This document shows positions 20,976 to 27,762 of a stretch of DNA of 27,762 nt, in pieces. Under the pieces are notes generated by a model that did no database searches, had not been told where the DNA came from, and worked only from the letters and a program-made list of their open reading frames with translations. Position 1 is the stretch's first letter; each line of letters begins with the position of its first letter. The stretch is from Choristocarpus tenellus KU-1152. Taxonomy: Eukaryota; Phaeophyceae. The position numbers were made by a program, and so were the translations under genes. The stretch covers positions 1 to 27,762 of the forward strand of contig CAXNAD020000138.1 in the NCBI GenBank assembly GCA_964200185.2, read 5' to 3'.

Positions 20976-21489
20976 TAAACCCACCATTAAAGTCCAGAAG
21001 ATCTTGGAAATGCCTCTTCCTCGGGTACGCCAGTGATGATGAGGTTGAAGATATGTTGTAAGATTTTTCTATGGACGTTTTAACTTGGAAGAACCCCCAC
21101 TTCCTTTCTTGTTCAAGTGCGGGAAAGAGAAGCAAAATATATCAACCATGTCAAATCCCTTATTGGAAGCACAGATTAGTGTCCATGAATACGGGAACGA
21201 GCCAAACCAATCGAGAGGTTAGGCAGGGTTGCACTTGATGGATCATGAGAAAGGGCAAATGACTCCATTTTGTGCGATTGTAGAAAGAGCCTTTGCTTAA
21301 TTTTGGTGTCGCTTGTTTGTGGAAAGGGGGAATATCAATTTTGCGTACACTATGGTGCTCATGAAGCTATGAAATAGAGTATAGTGTGCCGAGTAAGAAG
21401 GATGGCTTAGAATGAGAAAGGTTACAAACCTGCCTACCTCTCGATTGATTTGGCTCAAACCTCATTGTGTTACCAACAACCCTTGGAGC
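20976..21489 (+). repeat. interspersed repeat C, copy 2
   Basis: This is the longer copy of the repeat at 2621-3018. Upstream of it the plus frame extends (20813-21061) through KSRRSWKCLFLGYASDDEVE, which is conserved in copy 1, with two of the differences silent. Both copies hit a stop soon after. It may be a fragment of an unidentified transposon ORF. Inverted-repeat element D (21199-21456) is nested inside. Confidence 0.8.
21199..21456. mobile_element. inverted-repeat element D, copy 2
   Basis: Left GAGCCAAACCAATCGAGAGG, right CCTGCCTACCTCTCGATTGA (continuing TTTGGCTC). At 258 bp it is ~108 bp longer than copy 1; the extra block runs from about AGCCTTTGCTTAATTTTGG to GTGCCGAGTA. It has no ORF. 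Confidence 0.7.
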
Positions 21490-21691
21490 ATGAGTGGGAT
21501 TTGTTTAGCATATAAAGAGGGCTGTCGATTAGGGTGTGTTTTCCCACTGTTGGATAAAGAATCGAAAAAAAAGAATATTGGCTGTTGCGAGGTTGTTTTT
21601 TTCGTTTATTTGCTTGCATGAGCCGTGTCTGGTGTGTACACAAAGAGGACTCTCAGTTTGGGCCTGTTCTCCCGGTGTGTGCACGAGGAAC

Positions 21692-21945
21692 GAGCCAAAG
21701 TATCTTAGAGGATAGAGCCGCGTCCAAATGGGGTCCAACATCCATTGTTGTGATTTTGATGTAATTTTGGCTATCATATTTGTTAGGAAGTGTAAATATC
21801 CTTGTTCCGGACACACCTTTTCATAATGTATACATTTTACCTACTCCGAAATATTTTGGAGTAGGAAAATGTCATAAAGACCCTGAGGGAAGCCAAGCAC
21901 CAAAGGGACAAACAGGGCAAAATTCGTACCCTCCAAGATATTTCC
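21692..21945 (+). mobile_element. MITE family A, copy 3
   Basis: Left GAGCCAAAGTATCTTAGAGG, right CCCTCCAAGATATTTCC. The interior has GCCGCGTCCAAATGGGG, ATATTTTGGAGTAGGAAAA and GGACAAACAGGGCAAAATTC. Non-coding, somewhat diverged. Confidence 0.85.
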
Positions 21946-22171
21946 ACTCTATATCATGTACAGTTTAAATGTAATTCTCCGTTTGTTTGCGTGCATGTGT
22001 TCGATTTAGTATGTAACAAGACGTTGTTGTCGCTGAGGGTGTTAGGGTTGAAGTTGTTGGTATGAAGGAAGCGAAAATGATCAGGTTTTGTTTTCGGGTT
22101 AGTGTATTATATCTCTCATGTAATGTGTGGACAGAATGTGGACGTGTATACGAGTGGTTATTGGTCAAGGT

Positions 22172-22510
22172 CTATTGTCGTACGTTTCTCTGAAAGTAGT
22201 TCAAGGTACACTTCAAGAGGTCCCGGGTTAGTACTGTGCTTAGGAGCATCGTGCGTGGACTTCGGTATATGGTCCTCCAACATTCGAAGGAGATCGAATC
22301 TAGTTTGTCGACACTTAGACAAAGCATGAGATGGTGCATAGAGTATTGAGAAGAAGGGGGGAGGTGCGTTATAGTGTTCCAGGAATAAGTAGCGGCTTTG
22401 AGAAGGACAGGGTATCCATCGCAGGCTCTGGCGAATTGTTTAGAAAGGTTAGCTGAGAAGATGGAGAAGAGTTGTTTGATTGATGTGTTATATAACCTTG
22501 TAGCAGACAC
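22172..22510 (-). CDS. hypothetical ORF, 112 codons
   Basis: A minus-strand frame reads LFSIFSANLSKQFARACDGY and, further on, LSVDKLDSISFECWRTIYRS. I recognise no domain. The 22.0-22.7 kb stretch around it has no other feature. It may be an exon of a gene on the minus strand or a chance ORF. Confidence 0.25.
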   Translation of the reverse strand: MSATRLYNTSIKQLFSIFSANLSKQFARACDGYPVLLKAATYSWNTITHLPPSSQYSMHHLMLCLSVDKLDSISFECWRTIYRSPRTMLLSTVLTRDLLKCTLNYFQRNVRQ

Positions 22511-22723
22511 GCTCTTTTAAACAAATAATAACACAGGTCTAATCCTCAACGTGAGTATGATATATGATAAGCTGACGACTCTGACTGGTAGCAATGTATC
22601 CGATACCACTATCTAAATGCATAACTCATAGAATGGAAAGTGCATGAACATGGTAGTCGGACACCAAGGCAAGGTACACTGATGCATAAATCACCACAAC
22701 CTGTAACTCTACCCGTACTTTAA

Positions 22724-23122
22724 CAAAAAACCGAAGCAACTGAAGACCTATTTCAATTGGTGGGTGGACTCGAAATTGCATTCGTCCCCCCCTTCTCCCA
22801 CCACTTTGTGAGCTTAGGGTATGCCTCGACAAGAAGGTGCCATAGATTTAGGCGTGTGGAGTACCTGTCGTTCCAAGGTTCGGGCTTCACAAGGCTCAAG
22901 AAGATAGATAGCCTTCCTCACCTGGAGCACTTCCCCGTGCTCGGGACGCAATGTGTTGCCTGGCTTCCCTCCACGATCACCGAGCTTAACCTGTGTGGGC
23001 TCGTGGATGTATCGTTCATCCCCGAAAACAAGAGAAACGGCCCCTTTACCGGCCTTGATGATCCTGAACCCATGGTCGTATATGACTTGGGTGAGGATTT
23101 GAGTCTGCACTCAATACTGTGA
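22724..23122 (+). CDS. LRR-like exon, 3' end of an unrecognised gene
   Basis: A frame is open for 132 codons to a TGA at 23120-23122. Its codons are GC-rich at third positions, like the neighbouring minus-strand gene. The central part shows a leucine-rich-repeat-like rhythm: RVEYLSFQGSGFTRLKKIDS, LPHLEHFPVLG, WLPSTITELNLCGLVDVSFI. There is no ATG before the late MVVYD, so this is probably the last exon of a gene whose upstream exons I could not find. Minus-strand frames are also open here, so strand is likely but not certain. The 3' end overlaps the end of the minus-strand ORF by 12 bases. Confidence 0.4.
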   Translation, partial: QKTEATEDLFQLVGGLEIAFVPPFSHHFVSLGYASTRRCHRFRRVEYLSFQGSGFTRLKKIDSLPHLEHFPVLGTQCVAWLPSTITELNLCGLVDVSFIPENKRNGPFTGLDDPEPMVVYDLGEDLSLHSIL

Positions 23123-24209
23123 AGAAGCAGGTATCGTTGCCAAACGTAGGAGCTCGGTAACGCACGCGTCCATGAAGGCTTCGGTGATCCCCACATCGGA
23201 TGCATCGCCGGAGTCGGCCGCGTCCAGTGTGACGCAATCCTCATCACCATGAGATGACCTTTCGTCGTCATCGTCGTACCTCGATGTAGATGAACACGGA
23301 TTTACCGCGTATCTGCCCATTTTGTCAGAAGTGAAGACGTTTGCGAAGAAGCCAGGTTCTAAAGCGCTGCCATCAGGACCACGAGGCTGTTTGAATGATC
23401 TCATCCGTCCAGCACCTTCTCTCGCCCTCTTCTTCCTATATAGCGTCCTTTTCCACTTTCCTTTTTCCTTCTTGGAAGGCTTGTCCCTCGGGGTTGGGGT
23501 AGGATCGGCATGGACGCAGTTCTCACTTTGCCTCACAGTATGGTCATAGGTGTTCCCTGGCACTTGTGACTTGTCGCAGCCGCTACCCACCAAATGGGCG
23601 TTCGGGGACATACATGGGTCACTCCTGACAGGTGTGGACTCTGAGTCCCTGCCTAACCGCCCCCTCACGTCCTCCTGTGCAAGTTCTTCTGGACCTGACA
23701 AAGCATTACAAACGAGTCGGTCCCCATCGCCTTCAGAGTCGTGTTCCAAAGGAGTGATTGTTTGCATCCCCCCTCGTAGAGTCCTGCTTATCGTACCTAC
23801 TGCAGGGCTAGGCGATGGGCTATCTTCTTCCTCTTCATCACCTGGTGGGTTGGGGCTTCCACAAGGTGTAGGCGTTGATACGCCACCAGCTACCGGTGTC
23901 TTCACCAGTGCAAAATTGTGGAAGGTGGAGAGTTCGTCTATGAGGAGTTTGATAGGATCCGGATCTAGGTTGTCCCCGAGGGTGGTGCATGTGATTACCA
24001 TGCCTCCTGGTTGGATCTGGAGAAGGGCAGCTCCTCTCTCGTGAGCGGCGCTCGTTTCGGACTTGAACTTCTCGAGGACGTGCTCGGATGTGTCGTTCTT
24101 GTCTGAGGTGATCACGATGGTTGTGTCTCTAGTTATCTCTGTGATGGTGGAGGAGTAGGCAAAGGATGTGGCGAAGCAGGGGTCAAAACAACGGGAGGAG
24201 GTGTTAGCG
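23111..24209 (-). CDS. long low-complexity protein, probable 3' exon
   Basis: This is the longest ORF in the window, about 366 codons from a likely acceptor (TTGCCTCCTAG, just above 24209) to TGA at 23111. The first in-frame ATG is at 24001, which would give 296 residues. Codons upstream of it still look coding (SDKNDTSEHVLEKFKSETSA), so an upstream exon is likely. Order: an ordered N-terminal part (MVITCTTLGDNLDPDPIKLL, FHNFALVKTP); an acidic Pro/Ser stretch (GDEEEEDSPSPSP); a polar linker; a strongly basic patch (KPSKKEKGKWKRTLYRKKRA); and an acidic Ser/Asp segment (YDDDDERSS) before the C-terminus. The basic patch could be a nuclear signal or nucleic-acid contact. No known family recognised. 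The antisense ORF at 23550-24044 is a shadow. Confidence 0.6.
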
Positions 24210-24406
24210 CTAGGAGGCAAGGGATGAGATATAGGTTGGTGAGAAGATGTAAGCCAGGCAGAATACAGAGGAGGAGGCCGGGGCTGAGAAAAGGATGGAT
24301 GGATCAGAGTACTTGCGGTTCGTTAAGCTTGGGCGGATTATTCGATCCCATAAAATAGGGAGAAAAATAAGGCTGGTAACATAGGGTGAAGAGGATGAGT
24401 ATAGGA

Positions 24407-25059
24407 CTAGCATGTAACCGCGACATAATTTCCCTTCTTTTGCTGGGTTCTGTCGATCGGTACAACACAGCGAAAGCATGAATCAATCTGCTCGACGAGC
24501 AACTTTGCAACCTTTGGAAGAACCGGAGAAACCTTTGACAATGTTCGTTGTGAAACTGTGAAACATGGGTAAGATCTGTGAGAGTCTAGGTTGTGTGTTT
24601 GGTGTAGGGATCCATGTTTGGATGTTAACGTATGGCGATGCTGTAAAATTATGTAATTGCTTGCCTGTGTGTTCGTCACTGGTGTTCAGAGTAACGCCCT
24701 CTCAGAGTATTTGACGATGTCCCGCCCGGTATTTTGTACCCTCCTCTACGCCCTCCCTCAGCACGAGGTCCCTTTTCACCTGTGGAATTTATGGGTTACA
24801 TTAATGTGCGCGATCAGGGCGTCTATTGTGAGGTGGCTTGATACGAACTCAAAGACGGTGGAGAGATGAGATGATGAACTTCACACTCAGTTGAGTACCT
24901 CGTCGCTGAGAGGATGTATTTCTTGATAGGAGGACCCTCTGCTGAAGACCCTGCTGAGGGATCATCGGCGTAGGGGTCTATCCCGAGCTTGTCTTTCCTT
25001 TTTAGGTCATTCATAACTTGTATGGCGACCCTCCAGGACAGCCCTCTTGATGAGGACAT
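24407..25059 (-). CDS. small two-exon protein, about 107 residues
   Basis: Exon 1 (25059-24885) starts with ATG and reads MSSSRGLSWRVAIQVMNDLK, then IKKYILSATRYSTE. A donor (GAGT|GTGAAG) and an acceptor preceded by pyrimidines (CCCATGTTTCACAG) bound a 329-bp intron. Exon 2 (24555-24407) continues in phase as SQRTLSKVSPVLPKVAKLLV, then IDRTQQKKGNYVAV, to a TAG. The product is basic with no membrane segment, and I do not recognise it. It lies on the same strand just upstream of the long low-complexity ORF and may be the 5' part of that gene, but I found no phase-compatible junction. Confidence 0.4.
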
Positions 25060-25673
25060 TCCTGGTGTACATACGTCTCATGTATGCCAATTGGACCTTC
25101 CATGAATCTTGAAAGTGAAAGGTGAACATGAAAGGAATTTACACGCTATCCCGGGTTGGATGTCGGGAGGGCAACCATGTGCAGGTTTATGCTTGACATA
25201 AGGCAGATAGTAATGAATGAATTTGATGTGTTCTGTCGAACGGTAAAGGGCACCAAATTCCAAAGCACGGCAAGATGGTTGGGGGTGTGTGTATGTCCAT
25301 TTCCGATACAACCTTATCGGAAATATTCCTATGGTATCGGAGCTCTTCCACGTGCGTATCGAAGGTGTCACCACATCACCCTGGACAGACGGATGATTTG
25401 ATATGCGTGAAATTGCATCGTGGAATCTTACTTCTATTATTTCGGATCAGTTGTCTGATTACTCTCAACATATTTGACTGCAACACATGTTTCAATTTCG
25501 GAAAAAGGTTCGGTTGAATTCGCCGTAGTTATTTTCAGATGAAAGCGGTTGGATTGATTCTATGTTAATGTGTTCGATGCGAGGTGAAATATGTAAATGG
25601 CGGATTAGGATTAGTGTTCAAAATGTGGGTGATTTATTTTGGTTAGGGCTAGGGTTGGTAACATGGATGCTGG
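25060..25673. other. intergenic stretch with weak ORFs
   Basis: A plus ORF with ATG at 25177 (to 25401) reads RFMLDIRQIVMNEFDVFCRT, and a minus ORF covers the same bases. Neither shows a domain. No repeats recognised before the MITE at 25674. Confidence 0.35.
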
Positions 25674-25918
25674 TCGAAATATCTTAGTGGTAGGGCCGCG
25701 TCCATTTGACAACCGAATTCAAATGCTGTATATTTTTCTGTCATTCTTGCCATCATTATTGTTTGAAGATGTCAATGTCCATTTCCCGAACACTCCTTTC
25801 CATAATGTAGACATTGTACTCCTCCAAAACATTTTGGAGTAAGTAAGTTGTCCTTGAAACCCCGTGGGCAGCCAAGCCCCAAAGGTCAACCAGCGAAAAA
25901 CTCGTGCCCTCTAACATA
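25674..25918 (+). mobile_element. MITE family A, copy 4 (most diverged)
   Basis: Left GAAATATCTTAGTGGTAGGG, right GTGCCCTCTAACATA. The interior keeps GCCGCGTCCATTTG, AACATTTTGGAGTAAG and GCCAAGCCCCAAAGG. The ends are eroded. The minisatellite begins directly at its right end. Confidence 0.75.
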
Positions 25919-26857
25919 GAGCGTCGAATCTGAAAATGCCGGTGTTATCACTGCTGACAGCTGTTGTGTACACGGTTGTAAATATAATGAATACAGGGCA
26001 TCGGATTTGAAAATGTTGGTGACACCACCATCTGAAGCTGGTGAATACACGTTTATAATGAAGGTATTGAATACAGGGTATCGAATTTGAAAATGCTGGT
26101 GTATTACCACTGCTGAAAGGTGATATGTACACGGTTGGAAACGCAAATAAATACAGGGCATCGAATCTGAAAATGTTGGTATTACCACTGCTGACAGGTG
26201 GTGTGTACACACGGTTGGAAACCCAAAAAATTACAGGGCATCGAATCTGAAAATGTTGGTATTAGCACTGCTGACAGCTGGTGTGTACGCGGTTATAATG
26301 GTAAAGAATACAGGGTATTGAATTTGAAAATGCTGGTATTGCCAATATTGACAGGTGGTGCGTACACGGTTGGAAACGCAAATATAAATACAGGGCATCG
26401 AATCTGAAAATGTTGGTATTACCACCAATGACAGGTGGTGAGTACACGGTTGGAAACGCAAGTAAGTACAGGGTATCGAATCTGAAAATTTTGGTATTGC
26501 CACTGCTGACAGGTGGTGCCTACACGGTTGGAAACACAAATAAATACAGGGCATCGAATCTGTAAATGTTGGTATTGCCACTGCTGACAGCTGGTGTGTA
26601 CACGGTTGGAAACGTAAATAAATACAGGGCATCGAATCTGAACATGTTAGTGTTAGCACTGCTGACAGCTGGTGTGTACACGATTGGAAACGCAAAAAAA
26701 TACAGGGCATCAAATTTTAAAATGTTTTTATTACCACTGCTGACAGCTGGTGCGTACACGATTGGAAACGAAAATAGATACAGGGCATTAAATCTAAAAA
26801 TATCGGTGACACCACCATATCCAGCTGGTGTGTACACGGTTGTAAAGATAACAAATA
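25919..26857 (+). repeat. 78-80 bp minisatellite, about 12 units
   Basis: The unit begins ACAGGGCATCGAATCTGAAA, then ATGTTGGTATTACCACTGCT, then GACAGCTGGTGTGTACACGG, then TTGGAAACGCAAATAAAT. Unit starts (ACAGGG) are at 25993, 26073, 26153, 26233, 26310, 26390, 26468, 26546, 26624, 26702 and 26780, with a partial unit before the first. Spacing is 77-80 bp on the left and exactly 78 bp over the last five. Because 78 is a multiple of three, it yields ORFs with a 26-residue repeat on both strands (160 codons minus, 114 plus); these are probably by-products. Confidence 0.95.
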
Positions 26858-27052
26858 CGACCATTTGGGTACACTATCATGTCAGCCACATGCTGATACA
26901 TGCTACGTGAACGGACGATACCCGCAACACCCGCCAAATGCGCTAATTCCTGACGGTGTGTTTGCGATATTGGTCATTCAGAGACGCTGTTGGCTGCACG
27001 AAGGGTGAACGTTTCTTGTATGGGGACTCACACTTTGGTTCCCTTAGGAGGC

Positions 27053-27667
27053 ATGGCGGCGTACGGTTGTTGGTCTAAGCCGCTCAGTTGGTCGTGGGAT
27101 GTCTGCAACGGGTGGGCACATTGGAAATGGGACAGGAGAAACAAACAGAGGAGAGAGAGAAAATGTTTTGCGCATCGAGTCAGGCCCAGAGAGGATGGCA
27201 TGTCGCGGTCGGTTCACATTGTCGTCCAGCCGTACGCACCTGATCACCTTGAACGAAGTGGAGGTCTTGTTGTCTTTTTACCTTCCAACACGCCCGGTAT
27301 TGAGCGTCACTTACAGCGCACAGGGATAGCCACAGACGAGCCCGATTCCCATGGAAGAGATGCACACCTATCCTCTCTTGACCGAGAAAGTATGGTCCTA
27401 TTAAGCTATTCCTTTTTCGGTTGTATAACAACTTCACAATTGTCCATACAAGAACAACCGCCTTTATGGAATGTTGTACCCCTATTAAATAATGGTATAT
27501 ATATTGTAGTTATGAATAGGCCCGTAGTTGGGTTGTTCCTTTTCTTCGGAATTAAAATTGTGAAAGTGTCAAAGGTGCCAAGTTCTTTTTTGTTCAAGGG
27601 GGCAATCACCATCACCGGACTGAACTCTTTCACCTCAGAGGGTGAACCGAGTTTCTGTGCAATATAG
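27053..27667 (+). CDS. hypothetical protein, 204 residues
   Basis: This ORF runs to TAG at 27665-27667. I chose the ATG at 27053 for its context (GGCATGG); another lies at 27020 and the frame is open further up. It has a Trp-rich start (WSWDVCNGWAHWKWDRR), a basic stretch (KQRRERK), a middle part reading VHIVVQPYAPDHLERSGGLV, and two hydrophobic segments toward the C-terminus (GIYIVVMNRPVVGLFLFFGI). No domain recognised. The antisense strand is partly open too. The stop codon lies in a 9-bp-stem palindrome. Confidence 0.35.
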   Translation: MAAYGCWSKPLSWSWDVCNGWAHWKWDRRNKQRRERKCFAHRVRPREDGMSRSVHIVVQPYAPDHLERSGGLVVFLPSNTPGIERHLQRTGIATDEPDSHGRDAHLSSLDRESMVLLSYSFFGCITTSQLSIQEQPPLWNVVPLLNNGIYIVVMNRPVVGLFLFFGIKIVKVSKVPSSFLFKGAITITGLNSFTSEGEPSFCAI

Positions 27668-27682
27668 ACTAGTAGTCTATAT
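27662..27682. other. short perfect palindrome
   Basis: Arms ATATAGACT and AGTCTATAT are separated by AGT. It overlaps the stop codon of the preceding ORF. A hairpin is possible but no function can be assigned. Confidence 0.5.
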
Positions 27683-27695
27683 GGTTTATAGTGTA

Positions 27696-27762
27696 AAAGT
27701 GAATGAAGTAATGTAACTTGAACTTACAAGCGACTGACGTAGTGTAACTTGAAATTATAAGT
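27696..27762. repeat. partial tandem repeat, period about 33 bp, cut by window end
   Basis: GTAATGTAACTTGAACTTAC near 27709 recurs, with differences, as GTAGTGTAACTTGAAATTAT near 27739. The array probably continues beyond the window. Confidence 0.45.

Noticed and set aside
20976-21061. Copia integrase or reverse transcriptase fragment suggested by KCLFLGY
   Set aside because: The neighbouring conserved residues of Copia proteins are missing and both strands are open; the parent element stays unnamed.
22140-22230. Possible tRNA (AGTGGTTATTGGTCAAGG followed by GGTCCCGGGTTA)
   Set aside because: I could not form a complete acceptor stem, anticodon arm and T-loop (GTTCRANNC).
23550-24044. 164-codon plus-strand ORF
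   Set aside because: It is antisense to the long minus-strand ORF and its Ser/Pro-rich content mirrors it; treated as a shadow.
24440-25245. Similar strings GTTCTGTCGATCGGT (24447) and GTTCTGTCGAACGGT (25230)
   Set aside because: The match is about 15 bases with no extension on either side; too short to call a repeat.
1-27762. CRISPR arrays, bacterial operons, riboswitches, phage genes
   Set aside because: No spaced identical short repeats, no Shine-Dalgarno-led adjacent genes and no prokaryotic protein families; introns and mariner/hAT elements indicate a eukaryotic genome.

Overview
The window is nuclear DNA from a eukaryote with intron-rich, widely spaced genes. It shows GT-AG introns joining phase-matched exons, degenerate mariner and hAT DNA transposons, short terminal-inverted-repeat (MITE-like) elements in several copies, microsatellites and a 78-bp minisatellite. 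There are no operons, Shine-Dalgarno sites, rRNA or tRNA. The mariner belongs to the long-spaced DD39D type known from plants, oomycetes and some algae. That, with the low gene density, makes an alga or other protist a reasonable guess, but the sequence alone does not place the species.

Layout. Positions 1-1.2 kb hold a truncated 57-bp repeat and weakly supported coding-like stretches. Positions 1.6-4.1 kb are a transposon graveyard: a minus-strand hAT transposase remnant, a GC-ended MITE, a ~400-bp repeat with its own inverted-repeat core, and a ~309-bp foldback palindrome. Positions 5.3-7.4 kb hold a decayed mariner transposase with a 255-bp MITE inserted in its C-terminal coding region. 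Positions 7.5-8.56 kb contain plus-strand exons ending in a lysine-rich tail. Positions 9.18-14.34 kb contain the best gene: a six-exon OTU-family cysteine protease-like protein of about 244 residues, with another MITE copy in its last intron. Positions 15.4-16.74 kb hold a probable three-exon gene of about 293 residues with no recognised function. Positions 17-20.4 kb have only weak ORFs. Positions 20.4-21.95 kb carry a second cluster of the same MITE and repeat families. Positions 22.7-25.06 kb are a GC-richer coding island: an LRR-like plus-strand exon converging on, and overlapping by 12 bases, a minus-strand exon for a long low-complexity protein, plus a small two-exon minus-strand gene. 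Positions 25.67-26.86 kb have a fourth MITE copy abutting a ~12-unit minisatellite. Positions 27.0-27.67 kb hold one moderately long ORF, and the window ends in another short tandem repeat.

Functionally, most of the DNA is made of decayed class II transposons and their non-autonomous relatives. The host-like genes are few and not obviously related. Intron coordinates are inferred from GT/AG sites, reading-frame phase and, for the OTU gene, match to the family pattern; none is confirmed by transcripts.
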